Shown: positions 7,753 to 19,384, counted from the first letter of the stretch. The stretch: 64,000 nucleotides of DNA from Xiphydria camelus (GCA_963678675.1 OY783197.1:4808400-4872399); one strand, 5' to 3'. Program-made: numbers and translations. The notes: generated from the letters alone by a model not told the origin.

Positions 7753-10188
7753 ATGTCTGAAACAAAAGAAAAAGAAAAGCAGGATGATCAAATGAAGGCT
7801 TCTGACAATGAGACCGGTCAGAGCGATACAAGGGCTGCCCGTTCGCGGCACCCCTCTGCTGATTGTGAAAGCGATGATGATGGTGACAGGCCTGTACCCG
7901 GTCCCCTGGACTCTGCACTAGGAGACTTGGACAATGAGTCTGGTCAGATCGATATGGATTTGGAGCCTGAACCCGCTCCTTCGTCTCTTCCGGGCGGCGC
8001 CGGGGCGTATCCCAGGTCAAAGACTGGTGCCGGAGGAGGGTCTGCTGAAAGCAGCGGGCCCTCATCCAGCCCTGTTTGCCGTAATCCGGGTAGTAGACTG
8101 AAAGTGGCGAGGAAACTCGAACTCTCATCAGATGACTCCGGTAGCGAAGCGGCCTCCGTTACTGGCTCCGACTCCATTGGTAGAAGGCGGACTCGAGCCA
8201 TGGAGCTTGACTCGCCGGCGTCCTCCTTAGCGGATGAGGTAACCTCAAGGCCTAAGAAAACCAAAGGGAAACCGAAGAATGTGGCTGCAGGGGAGGCGGT
8301 TGTAAGGGCTCCTGCCCCTCCTAAAACACCTTTCTTATATGATCCTGACAGGGCTGAAGTTGATAGCCTTAGGTACTCTGATATCACGGCCATGGGTGAG
8401 ACCTTCCAGGTCTGGCTAGCACAGATCGAAGATGCTCGCTTCCGCACTAAAAACATCAAGGGAACGCTTAGTGGCATCATTCGGACCAGAGTTCTCATGC
8501 TTACTGAAGGAATCCGAATGATGGTCGCTAAGGCTAACGACAAAGGTGACCCCGCCTTCCTAAGGTCTAGGATGGTGGAACTTTCCAACGAGGTGACCAA
8601 CCAAAAGAAGGTGATTAAACGCCTTAGAGAGGAGCTTGAAGGGGCGCGAGTTTCACCCTCAACGCGATCTCCCCCAAGCAAGAAGGCCAAAAGGTCGAAT
8701 GATATGGCTGAGTTGTCTGGCCCCTCTTCGCTGGTGGACCCACTCAATGACTCAACTTTTGTGGTACCCCCTTCTGGCATCCCTCCTCAGAAATCCTCCA
8801 CTCCCTCCGGGGGTCTTGGCGACACCTTTAAGCTCCCTTCCAAATTCCGTCCCCCTCCTAAAGTTGATAGTATTACCTATCAGATGCCTACCAGTCAGGG
8901 GCCATCCTCTGCTGACTCCGTAACCCTGGCGGGAAAGAAAAGAGAAATGGAGGCAATAAATAAGCAGCTACGAGAGCTCTTACAGCGCTGCTTGATACTC
9001 AGCGGTGACGTTACGGTGAGGACACCTCCGGCTATGGCTGGAGCTCCGGGCACTGGCCCTCCTCGTCCCCCCTCTGGTGGTATGATGATGGCTGGTCCCT
9101 CTCGCCCCAGAATCATGGACCACAGGGTTGTTACCAATCCTTTCTCCCTACAAGTGGTGGACTTCCCTCCTCTCAGCCGCAGTGCTGCCTCTGTCAGAGA
9201 AGATGGAGAATGGCAAGCTGTGGCTAACCCGAAGAAGAACCGGAAGAGGAAAAAACCTGGTTCCCTCTTCACTTTTGGCTCCTCTGGCAACCAATGGCTC
9301 CTCTGGGCAGGGCATGCCCTGTCCGCCGAGTCTTCCTGGACCACTCTCGGGTGGGGGTGGCAAACGGGCTGGGGCTAAACCCCCCGGCACCAAGCCTTCC
9401 GCTCCCAAGAGACGCATCCCGAAAACGGCAGCGGTCTCAATAACTGCCAACTCCGGCGGCGCCCCCTCCAAGGAGGTGATTGCTGCTGTGAAAAGCAAGA
9501 TCAACTTAACTGACCTCGGTATCACCGAACCCAGGATGCGCCCTGTCATTACTGGTGGTATGCTTCTCACCATATCTGGTGACGATGCGAAGAATAAGGC
9601 CATCCTACTTGCGGATAAACTCAAAGAGGCCCTTCAAGGTCAGGCTAAAGTGGCCATGCCCGCGAAGTCTGGAGAAATCCGGATCTTCGGTTTGGAGATT
9701 TCCGTCACCCAGGATGAGGTTGCCTGTGCTCTTTCCACACTTGCGAATGCCCCCTAGATACCATCAAAGTTGGCCGTATTATGCCAATGCGCAACACGAT
9801 GAGGTCAGTCTGGGCCAGGCTCCCTTTGGAGGCTGCGATGAAGATCGGCAATGCTGGCAGGATCCTTGTTGAGTGGTCCTCTGCAAGGGTCGAATTACTT
9901 CAGGATCGTCCCCTTCACTGCTTTAGGTGTTGGGAGTTCGGACATGTACAGGCGAAATGTACCAGCGGCGTAGACAGGACTGGCTCATGCTACAGGTGTG
10001 GCGCTGCTGGGCACTCCTCCTCTGTCTGCAGTATCGAACCCTGCTGTGTCATATGCCAGGCTACGGGTGTTGACTGCAAGCATTATTATGGTGGTCCGCG
10101 GTGCCCTGCGGTTCCCAAGCCAAAGGAGAAGCAGGTACGGAGGCCTGCAGCAAGTCAGTCTGATAATGGCCAGGTTCCTTCAAGTTAA
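7753..10188 (+). pseudogene. ORF1 (gag-like) of the R1/I-type element, two frameshifts
   Basis: This is the nucleic-acid-binding protein of a non-LTR retrotransposon, expected to coat the element RNA. I start at ATG 7753 (MSETKEKEKQDD) because upstream residues look like translated 5' UTR. The N-terminal 350 residues are acidic and Ser/Pro-rich, with a likely coiled coil near 8460-8650 (heptad-like, 'NQKKVIKRLREELEG'). Around 9200-9380 the frame must shift by +1, and again in the C-run at about 9748, to keep the conserved domain. The C-terminal part (9781-10188) has cysteine/histidine knuckles: CFRCWEFGHVQAKC, then CYRCGAAGHSSSVC, and a third C-x2-C cluster. Both frameshifts lie near or in homopolymers, so sequencing error is possible. 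Confidence 0.85.
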
Positions 10189-13062
10189 CTTGAACCGGAG
10201 CTCGGGCGCGCAGAACCTGTGCGCCCAATATATGATAGAGTGGAGGACCGATATTGCAATTGTCTCCGAGCCGCATGGGATTCCTCCTTCCTCCCTGTGG
10301 CTCGGAGACCGCACCGGTCTTGCCGCTATCGTGTGGAGGGGCACTCCCGACGTCCCGGTTATTCTTAAGCACCGCGGCATGGGTTTTGTTGCTGTGACCA
10401 GGGGCAACCTGGGCATCGTATCATGCTACTTTTCCCCAAACATCTGTATTGGAGATTTTGAGGTTGCGCTTGACGAACTTCGCGCGCTTATTAGACGCCT
10501 CAGAGGCCTCCCACTTATCGTCCCAAATTTGGGGTTGTTCCGACACCAATATCAGAGGAAACAGACTCGCAGATTTCATGGCCGAGTTTGATCTCAGGTT
10601 GGCTAATGTGGGTTCTACCCCTACCTGTGTCAGACCGATGGGAACATCTGTCGTTGATCTGACCTGGGTCTCCCCAAGACTGGTCAGTGCGATTAAGGAA
10701 TGGAGAGTTCTCACGGGCAATGCTCATGAGTCCGTGTCGGACCATAAATATATCACCTTCCGAGTCTCTATGGCTCGAGAGGGGGCCCCGGCCAAGTACC
10801 TCAGAGGTGACCTTGGCCCTCGTTGGTCCAAGGCCTCCTTTGATGCTGACAAATTTGAAGCGGCTTTGATCGCTGCGTCGTGGTGCTCTCCCTTTCTTCG
10901 GGATCATCCTGAGGAAACAGTGAACTCTGCTGCCGATCGGTTGGTTGAAATAACCTCCACGGCCTGTGATTTTGCTGCTCGTCGTGTGAAGGAGCGCAGG
11001 AACGACCGCTCGGTCTATTGGTGGAACCAGGACCTGGCCAACCTCAGAAGGTCCTGTACTGCTGCTCGTCGCCGGATTACCCGTGGCAGAAGACGTCTTC
11101 GTGATGACAGTGTGGAGCCCTTGGTCACGTTCATCCGAGACCTGAAGGACCTTCGCCGCCAGCTACGAGCGGGTATCCGCCGAGCTCGGGCCTAGGCCTG
11201 GGAGGAGATCATCAGTGACCTTGAGCGTGACCCTTGGGGCCGCGCCTACCGAGTGGCCCTTAAGCGGCTCCGGGGCGCGGTCCCCTCGGCCTCTGAGACC
11301 ACTCCCTTGGAGGAAATTGAGGGCGCCCTCGATACCCTGTTCCCGGCCGGTGCGCCGGTTTCGTGGCGTGTTGGGGACGCACTCCTTCTCCAGGCTGAGA
11401 ACCCTGACCCTGCTGATGACGAGGTCCGTGTCACGACTGCGGAGCTGAAACACTTCCTGGTTAAGAAAAAAGGAACGTCTACCCCGAGCCCCGACGGCAT
11501 CAGGGCTTCCTGGTGGCACAAGGCTACTCCTGATCTCCACCGGGCCTTAGCTCGGCTACTTGGTAAATGCCTCAGAACTGGTCAGTTTCCCTTTAGGTGG
11601 AAACAATCCAACCTGGTTCTGATCCCGAAGAAAGCCCACTATGAGGAAGGGGAGGAGCGCAAGTTCCGACCCATTTGTCTCATCGACGATGTGGGAAAGG
11701 GCCTTGAGCGCGTAATAGCCTCAAGGATCCTGGCAGCCTTCTCGGAGCAACCTGATGGTGGTCTCTCAGGGTCTCAGTATGGTTTCCGTGCGAAACGGTA
11801 TACCATTGACGCTATGACTCGTATGATGGAGTTTGTGGATGCCGCTACCTCTGTGGGACGAATTGTCGTTGCCACAAGTATCGACATCACCAATACTTTC
11901 AATTCTGTTCCTTGGGAGGCCATCATCTCCCAAATGCGCCGGAAACGACTGCCCCAATATTTGGTTGATATCGTCGAGAATTACCTCATGGATCGGAACG
12001 TGCGTTTCAAGAGAGCGGACAACTTAATACATTTCAAGAAGGTCAGGACGGGGGTGCCCCAGGGCTCTGTCCTGGGCCCCCTTCTCTGGAACATAGCCTT
12101 CGATTATGTGTTGGATGTGAACCTTAGACCTGGCTGCGACATAATCGCATATGCGGACGACACCATGGTCCTCGCCACTGGGAATAGCATCAGGAAGGCT
12201 ACGGCTCTTGCCACGGAGCAAGTCGGGGCCGTGGTTTTTAGGATTCGGGAGTTTGGTCTCAGTATTGCCCCTAGCAAGACTGAGGCCATGGCCTTTGGAA
12301 GACCTGCCCACATCCTCGGCGGATTTGTGATGGTCGGGGGGGAGGCTATTGAAGTTCGTCGAACCACCAAGTACCTCGGTGTAATGTTCGATAGCTCACT
12401 CTCCTTCCGGCATCATTTTACGATGATTGCCAAAAAAGCCTCGGCTGTGGTGAGGGCTCTATGGAGCCTCATGCCCAACCTAAAAGGACCCGGCGAGATC
12501 AAGCGGCACCTCTACGCGTTGGTGGTTGGCTCCGTGATGCTATACGGCGCCCCGATTTGGAGCCATAGACTTGCTCTGGTGACCTACCGTGCCCCTTTGC
12601 TGGCCATTCAGCGTAGAATGGCACTTCGGGTAATCTCGGCCTATCGATCGGTATCGCTCGAGGCTGCCCTTCTCCTTGCTAGAACACTCCCCATCCATAT
12701 ATGGGCCGAGAAACTCAGAAGAACACACGAAAGGATCCTATTCCTGAGAGGACGAGGTGAGGACTCGCCTGAGGCCATCATGGAAGTCAAACGGGCCTCA
12801 AATCGGGTCGCCCGCGAACAGTGGAAAATGGCTGCGCAGAATGACACCCTCCCTGGCCGCCGAGTCAGGGACATAATTGTCCCTGTGTTTGATGGACCGC
12901 AAACGAGGTGGCCTTGGGTTCCATCTTACCCAAATGATAATTGCTTATACGCATTTGTTTGATGACGTGAGAGTGACGCGCTCTCGCCCGGGGACTTACC
13001 GTACAATAGCCCTTCTCTGCAAGAGGTGTCACCGGAAGTCTTCAGCCCTCGTTTGCGCTTAA
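10166..13062 (+). pseudogene. ORF2 (endonuclease + reverse transcriptase) of the R1/I-type element
   Basis: ORF2 makes the cut and the cDNA. Residues from ATG 10166 (MARFLQVNLNRS) match the start of an AP-like endonuclease; 'SEPHG' is at 10268 and 'SDHKYITF' at about 10737. Between 10510 and 10535 the frame shifts and the expected GDFN-type catalytic motif is missing, which points to a small deletion. A TAG at 11193-11195 interrupts the frame before the RT. The RT part (to 12962) keeps its motifs: TPSPDG, LIPKK, GFR, SIDITNTFNS, GVPQGSVLGPLLW, YADD (about 12150) and KYLGV. Near 12900 the frame shifts again; 'GLGFHLTQMI' lies in another frame and the usual C-terminal zinc knuckle is not seen. 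Confidence 0.9.
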
Positions 13063-13340
13063 CGCTTGCGGAGAAGGGGCTGGAAGGCAAGAGGGGTTTA
13101 GTGAGTAGTGGGCCCTGAGACACTGCACTATCTCGTCTTAGGATAACCCGAGCCCCATACACCTCCGAATCCTGGCCAGATCCGGGGATGGTGAATAAAC
13201 GCATTCGCCTTTCTATTATTAAAAAGAAAAAAAGAAAGGGGGTTGGTTCATAAGATATAGGGGTTAAAAGGGTGCCGCCCACCAATGAACTTCTTTCAGC
13301 GACTATCTCAAGTGCTTTACAGTGTCATAAAATTTTCAAA

Positions 13341-13540
13341 TATATTCTGGACTCTCCCAGAATGTTCTGGGCTGTTCTAAGATGTTCTAGAGTGTTCCAA
13401 AATATTCTAGAATGATCCAAAATGTTCAAGAATATTCTAGGCTGTTCTGAAATATCTCAGAATGTTCCAGAATATTTTAGAAAGTTCTAAAATGTTCTAG
13501 AATGCTCCAGAACTTTCTAGAAAGTTCTAAAATGTTTTGG
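13341..13540 (+). repeat. 10 bp minisatellite, 20 units, consensus AATGTTCTAG (heat-shock-element array)
   Basis: Twenty consecutive 10-mers stay in phase without a single indel; many differ from AATGTTCTAG by one to three bases. In tandem this consensus reads TTCnnGAAnnTTCnnGAA, the perfect 5-bp spacing of the heat-shock element bound by HSF trimers. It lies about 100 bp after the 3' end of the non-LTR element and just before a fold-back element. Whether HSF binds is inference; the periodic sequence is directly visible. Confidence 0.8.
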
Positions 13541-13616
13541 CCAACAGAATTTTTAAATTCGTTGAATGTGCCACGTATGCCTTTGCACTGTTTAAGATTA
13601 AAAAAAATGATCACCA

Positions 13617-14628
13617 ATTACACAGATTCACAAAAAAAATCGAAAAAATGCTTCCTCTGACCAGACTAGTATATCTTTATGTTTTTGGGATCGCTGAATC
13701 CGAATCCGGTATCCGTTTGTCTCCATCACGTCACATTTTTTTTAATCTCAAGAAACCATCAACAGATCATGATTTTCAAAAAGTTAATAGACTTAAACCA
13801 AATTCGCTACAGGGGTTTTTTGGGTCGTTGATCACGAATCTGAAATCGGATTTTAAAAATTCAAGATGGCGGATCCAATATGGCGGACGAGATTTTTGAA
13901 AATCGACGGATTCATGCCGAATTTGGTATAAGGGGGGGTTTTGGGTCGCTGATCATGAATCTGAAGTCAGATTTTAAAAATTCAAGATGGCGGATCCAAT
14001 ATGGAGGACGAGATTTTCGAAAATCGACGGATTCGTGCCAAATTTGGTATAGAGGGTTTTTTGATCGCTGATGACGAATATGAAGTTATATTTACAAAAT
14101 TCAAAATTTTCGAAAATCTCATCCTCCATATTGGATCCGCCATCTTGAATTTTTTAAATTTGACTTCAGATTCATGATCAGCGACCCAAAAAAAACCCTT
14201 ATACCAAATTCGGCATGAATCCGTCGATTTTCAAAAATCTCGTCCGCCATATTGAATCCGCCATCTTGAATTTTTGAAATCCGATTTCAGATTCGTGAAG
14301 AGCAACCCTAAAACCCCCTATAGCGAATTTAGTTTAAGTCCATTAACTTTGGAAAATCATGAGCTATTATGGTTTTTTGAGATTAAAAAAAATGTGACGT
14401 GATGGAGACAAACGGACACCGGATTCGAATTCAGCGACCTCAAAAATATATAGGATAACAATTTGAATCGATTTGACTATTTTTAAAGGATTTGACCTTG
14501 AAATGACCTTGAACCTGGCGTGATGGAAACAAACGGACACCGGATTCGGATTCAGCGACCCCAAGAACATAAAGATGTATTGGTCTGGTCAGAGGAAGCA
14601 TTTTTTCGATTTTTTTTTGTGAAGCTGT
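13617..14628. repeat. Fold-back of the 'aagatggcggatccaatatggcgg' family
   Basis: Left arm about 13617-14095 and right arm about 14105-14628 are inverted copies. Each arm holds tandem units of about 120 bp ('gatcacgaatctgaa', 'aagatggcggatccaatatgg', 'aaaatcgacggattcatgcc'). The right arm has an extra 80-100 bp duplication near 14450-14540. The same units are inserted in the BEL element at 27256-27760. The ORFs here are translated repeats, not genes. Confidence 0.85.
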
Positions 14629-15443
14629 TTTATTTTGTTAATAGTCCAAGAGCCAGAGCCAAAAAAGGTCTCTGAATTTAATAAGCCCAGTTTTTTTATA
14701 GTTTATTACAGTGGTTGTGTAGACAAACATACTGCGGTCAGTCAAGCGAAAGCTGGGGCATATGTCTCAGGGACGCTATCAAAGTTGTCGTTCCTGCCGG
14801 GGTAATAATTTGAATTTAATAAGGTTGAAAATCGGTATACAACTTGTATATTGCATATAAATAAAGGTTACGAAGTCAGTCAGCTGAATGTGGGGGCGGA
14901 GCTGGTCAGTCAGCAAAAAAAGAAATGTTAATTTCGCGCGCGCTCGGCGTTGCAGGCGATTTCAAATCAGAGTATAGAAAAGAGCGCAGGTATATTCGTA
15001 GGGGGGGGGGGGGGGGGTAAGAGACAATAGCTCGGGGTCTGTTCCGTCGCACCGAGCATACATAGGTCGTAAATATCACGGACAATTCGTTAACAGCCAT
15101 CTCCCGCAGTACCCGCTTTGACCGGTACCGTCATAAAAGTGATCCGAGCCGGCTAAAGGAGAGGAGTGTCTGATGCCGCCGATGAACAATTGGGGAATTT
15201 TGATACTTAGTTTTTCCATTTCGCCAGCGTCATCGACATCCTTCCCCTGGCCGATCAGGGTGCGTCGCGTCGCGTCACGTTAGCCCACGCTATCCCTTCC
15301 ATTGGGCTACGATGCGAATATATAAATCGGGGCTAAAAGCGTGTCCTTCAATGTACTATCAACCATCAAGTGTCGTGTCTCAATTCGTGTTGTATTGAAC
15401 AATGGTTAAACCGTAGTGAGTGACGCATGTGTTTCGTTTCAAA

Positions 15444-15669
15444 ATGAACAAAATTTGTGTATTTTCTGCCTCAAGAAGCATCAGCTATTAATATAATTTA
15501 CAGAGAAGACTTTAACAAATTGTAAAGCAATTTTACGAATTCGTGCAAAATATAATTTAACGTATGACAATATATCTTTGCCGTCGAATCCAGGGCAAAT
15601 TGAGTGCTACCATGTAGTTTGCTACAGAAAGTTTACGGCTTTAAGTAAAAAGTATAGACAAGAGTTAAG
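15444..15669 (+). pseudogene. First coding exon of an unidentified transposon protein
   Basis: ATG at 15444 is followed, after one frame change near 15476, by a Cys/His-containing peptide: CLKKHQ, an in-frame TAA at about 15504, TEKTLTNCKAILRIRAKYN, then IECYHVVCYRKFTALSKKYR. The exon ends at TTAAG/GTAAGA, a consensus splice donor (15669/15670). The C..C...YHxxCY pattern suggests a zinc-binding N-terminal domain of the kind found in uncharacterised insect transposon proteins; I cannot name the family. The stop and the frame change make it inactive. Confidence 0.6.
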
Positions 15670-15778
15670 GTAAGATACAATTCAATATAAACATTTTGTG
15701 CATGCTCAAAATAGTTTATTTCGTACTTATTATCGATATGACTTGAACACCTATTGAAGTAAGAAGTTGCGTTGTTGA

Positions 15779-15835
15779 CGTTTAAGCGAAATCAACGAAT
15801 TTGATGATTCGGAGGCAGAATTTGATAATGAATGA
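15779..15835 (+). pseudogene. Probable last coding exon of the same element
   Basis: A short in-frame acidic stretch, SEINEFDDSEAEFDNE followed by TGA at 15833-15835, resembles a protein C-terminus. It sits between the first exon and the right arm, in the same orientation. The splice acceptor is not clear ('gaagtaag/aagttgcg' is possible). The body of the gene is missing. Confidence 0.4.
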
Positions 15836-16981
15836 GTTATTAAAATATTATTTGTAATGTCTATTCTGTACATATATAATACATTTTCAATATTATTATA
15901 TTATAATTAATTAATAGCCTATTGAATCTAGTTCGTTAAATAATAATTTATATATTCGTATCTAGCCCAATGGAGGGGATAGCGTGGGCTAACGTGACGC
16001 GACGCGCCCTGATCGGCCAGAGGAGGGATGTCGATGACGCTGGCGAAATGGAAAAACTAAGTATCAAAATTCCCCAATTGTTCATCGGCGGCATCAGACA
16101 CTCCTCTCCTTTAGCCGGCTCGGATCACTTTTATGACGGTACCGGTCAAAGCGGGCACTGCGGGAGATGGCTGTTAACGAATTGTCCGTGATATTTACGA
16201 CCTATGTACGCTCGGTGCGACGGAACAGACCCCGAGCTATTGTCTCTTACCCCCCCTACGAGTATACCTGCGCTCTTTCCTATACTCTGATTTGAAATCG
16301 CCTGCAACGCCGAGCGCGCGCGAAATTTACATTTCTTTTTTTGCTGACTGACCAGCTCCGCCCCCACATTCAGCTGACTGACTTCGTAACCTTTATTTAT
16401 ATGCAATATACAAGTTGTATACCGATTTTCAACCTTATTAAATTCAAATTATTACCCCGGCAGGAACGACAACTTTGATAGCGTCCCTAAGACATATGCC
16501 CAGCTTTCGCTTGACTGACCGCAGTATGTTTGTCTACACAACCACTGTAATAAACTATAAAAAAAACTGGGCTTATTAAATTCAGAGACCTTTTTTGGCT
16601 CTGGCTCTCCGACTATAAGGAATTTAGATTCACCCAGATTATATAATGGAACAAGAATGACCGTGAAGCCGTTATCGAACAATATATTTGAAACACAAAT
16701 AATGTTGGGAAAATGTAAAGGAGAAACAGTATTTATTCCGAAGATACCCCTTATATCCACTGAACTGCTGTTTCTATTCAAAAGAATTCAATTTCCAATA
16801 GCATACGCAATTAAATAAAGAAGCGAGCTTTTTTCACCGACGTAAGCGCTGTTGTATTGAGAATATGATGACTTAGTTCAGCTTTATGATTTTTGGAGTT
16901 GAAAGTTTATTCCTTTAATTTACATTCTGAGGGAACTCACTAGCTTTCCCGAGCGGAGCGAGACCACACACATGCTAGTTA

Positions 16982-18645
16982 TTAACACGTTCGCTGCGTT
17001 TGCCGTACGCGGCGCTGTCTATGGGACCGACCAGCCGCACCGTATGCGTCCGACGCATCGAACGTATTAATAAGAAGAGCTTTGGTTAAAGAAATAAAGG
17101 ACGTGCAAGTGGGATTGGTATTCCTCACAACGTGACTTCTAGTTCTAACTAGGCTAAAGTAGTTCTCGAGAGGGTCCTGATTGAATGATCGGGGACTGAA
17201 GAACTGAAACCCTTTATCCTTCAAAATCTTCAAAAGACATATAAAGCCACGAAGTGTAAAGATCCAGTTGTTAAGGGATGGTGTAACAGTGTGAGTGGAA
17301 GAAGAACCGGAAGTGAAAAACATAGATTGAAGAATAGGAAGGGAATTTTGCCATAATTGGATATGTTTGGACTTTGTTGTCACAACACCACACAACTCTT
17401 TTCCTACAGAAGGATGTAGCAAGTTTCCACTGACACTATCAAAGACTTCATCCAAAAAAGCAGAAGATCAGCTGTTTGACAAGCCGATGTATTGATGTAG
17501 TTATGGCGACACCGGGGGTAAATCATTACTAATTTCAGCTCTAATCTTCATAGCTATTACCACTGGCCTGCTAAATACTTGACTGTAATTTTTTACTTTC
17601 ATTTTTTTGATTTTATGTGGTAAAATATGATCATCAGTTAATTTAGGGAATTGGCTAAATCTACCCATTTGTTGATCCATTGTATACATTTCAACCATAT
17701 ATGAACAAGAAGCTACTTTATTGGTTTCATTTTGCTTGAAATGCAAGTCTTTCTGCAATAAAGCATTTCTTATGCCTTTGAGCAAATGTGGGTAATATCA
17801 AAGAAATGGACGATTTCTAATCCATCAATCAAGTAACCTTGATATCTATTTTCTATTTGTTGCTTTATGCAATATGAATTTGTTTCTTTTAAGAAATGCT
17901 TTATTGCAGCACTATTTGTTGCATCTTGATCACATACAGTTGCAACGATTTGAAGGCCCGTTTGACGAACATGTCTTACTACATCCTTAATGATGCGGAT
18001 CAAATCTGCCGTTGCAGTGGTGTGCTCGCAAAAATAGTAACAAATGAGTTGTTTCCAACTTTTCTGAACACCTTTAAGCATGAAGACTAGAGCATGATCT
18101 GCAAAGGCTGTCCTTCTCTCTGATTCACCAAAGTCCACCAAGCCTTCAATACAATCCTTTGAAGAATTATACGAGATCCCAGTATTTAACGACATTTCGT
18201 CAAACATTAGAACACAGTTCTTATCTAAAGTTTTCATCTTGCTCACCACATCCTTTAAATGAAGAAATATATGTAGATTAATTCCACAACGAAAAGGAAT
18301 ACGATTTAAAAATTTTTTCAAGGTTTTTCGGTCAGGCAAGCTAAATAGTTTCAATTTTTGATTCCGTTGCTGACATCGAAAGAAGTTTAGAGTTTTTGTA
18401 CTTACATCCTTCCAAATGCTTAAATTTCCGCTTTTCTGAAGAATCGCTAACTTTTGTTTCGTTGCTAGATTCTTCTCCTTCGCTCTTCTTGCAATCCTTC
18501 TCAGATGTCTTAATTGTCGTTGTACAGTCATGTGTATTGCTGGTGTTGCTTTAAATGTCGCCTTTTGTTGTAGTGTCGTAGTTACCCCCTTTGCCCTTTG
18601 TTTGGATAAAACTGCAAAATAAAGCGTTTGTTGTTTAAGGTTCAC
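16982..18645 (-). pseudogene. P-element-like (THAP9-like) transposase, catalytic part
   Basis: Three minus-strand frames join into one P-type transposase: 18645-17770, 17785-17501 and 17455-16982. The first holds a basic N-terminal helix region, FDEMSLN (first catalytic Asp), and CDQDATNSAAIKHF (second Asp). The second has the conserved LLKGIRNALL and KKMKVKNYSQVFSRPV. The third has FNQDPLENYFSLVR (catalytic Glu) and NPTCTSF..LLIN. So all three residues of the RNase-H-like active site are still recognisable. The 17770-17785 junction is a frameshift and 17455-17500 has a stop, so the gene is probably inactive. Family length (about 700-900 aa) fits with the upstream exons included. Confidence 0.85.
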
Positions 18646-18649
18646 TTAC

Positions 18650-18697
18650 ACTTTTAAGAGTTGATGGAACACATTTCTGCGACAAACTAAGTTAGAC
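18650..18697 (-). pseudogene. Probable middle exon of the P-like transposase
   Basis: On the minus strand, 'gtcgcag' serves as a possible acceptor for a short exon reading KCVPSTLKS, which resembles the end of a THAP domain (the AVPTIF-type motif), and it ends at AAAAGT/GTAAGT. The next acceptor, 'ttattttgcag', opens the main transposase frame near 18611. The remaining THAP residues (C-x2-H) were not found between here and the first exon, so another exon is missing or diverged. The interval 18700-19060 is AT-rich with a 12-G tract (about 18881-18892). Confidence 0.4.
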
Positions 18698-19069
18698 ATG
18701 GTTTCAATATTTTTAAAAGTTCTATCCAGTCATACCAAACTCGACCCTCCTCCCCTCTCTCCCGCTGGGGGGCGGGGGGTAACTTCAACATTTTTAATGG
18801 AAACCCCTAATGTTTATTACAGATTCGGGGTTTATGTTTAAAAATAAGAAACTTTTGTCTGAAATATTTTTTTGTATCGGGGGGGGGGGGGGCATAAAAA
18901 TACGAAATCATAAAACTTCATGGAAAAAAACTTCAAAACGAAAAACAAAAGAACACTGCTTAAATATTTTTAAAAGTTCTATCCAAGTTTAAAAGTTCAA
19001 AGAATTGTAGTGTTTTCTGGATATTCCGACAGATATTCAGCAAAATAATACAATAAAATGAATAATTAC

Positions 19070-19128
19070 CTTTTTTCTTTTCTATCGTTGCAACTTGGGA
19101 CACAACAACGTCTCACATGCGAACTCAT
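19070..19128 (-). pseudogene. THAP-domain first exon of the P-like transposase
   Basis: ATG at 19128 opens a frame reading MSSHVRRCCVPSCNDRKEK, followed by the donor AAG/GTAATT at 19070/19069. CCVPSC is the typical start of the THAP zinc finger (C-x2-4-C), the DNA-binding domain of P-element transposases. Position, orientation and splice signal place it as exon 1 of the gene whose catalytic part lies at 16982-18645. Confidence 0.65.
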
Positions 19129-19384
19129 TTTTATCGACGCCAAGCCAAAACTCCTAAATAAAGAAACATAACTAAATGGCGAAAGCCAAGCAGAAGCGGC
19201 ATTGGATACGGATACATTACAGCGCGCCATCTGCCAGGGATATTTGTAACTTCGGGTACTTAAGTAAGCGTCCAGTCTTCAGATGGCGCTCGCAATTCAG
19301 TACCAAATCGCCCTATTTGAGATTCCCCTGCCTGGACACGATTAGCTTCGTCTTATATATTCAGACTGTAACGGCAATTAGTCT

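Larger units (their letters stand above)
7381..13237 (+). mobile_element. Non-LTR retrotransposon of the R1/I group, near full length, inactive
   Basis: Order: GC-rich 5' UTR, ORF1 (gag with CCHC knuckles), ORF2 (AP-type endonuclease, reverse transcriptase), 3' UTR ending in an A-rich tail (about 13220-13237). ORF1 and ORF2 overlap by 23 nt (10166-10188) in different frames, as is usual in R1-type elements. The element is much more GC-rich than its surroundings. It is dead: ORF1 has two frameshifts; ORF2 has lost its central endonuclease motif, carries a stop before the RT, and its C-terminal region is frameshifted and truncated. No clear target duplication was found and no rDNA flank is present, so it is not sitting in the R1 rDNA site. 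Confidence 0.9.
14645..16620. mobile_element. Long-TIR transposon derivative, arms about 680 bp
   Basis: The left arm (about 14645-15328) and right arm (about 15944-16620) are inverted copies at high identity; outer ends read 'agagccagagccaaaaaagg'. Both arms contain a GC-rich 'ggggatagcgtgggctaacg' block with a GATCGGCCA/CCAAT-like site, and a poly-G tract (present at 15001, lost at 16250). Between the arms lie the two ends of a protein-coding gene, so this looks like an internally deleted DNA transposon. The superfamily was not identified. Confidence 0.8.

Noticed and set aside
7944..8780. 278-codon minus-strand open frame inside ORF1
   Set aside because: It is the antisense shadow of the gag frame, whose codon pattern and zinc knuckles define the real strand.
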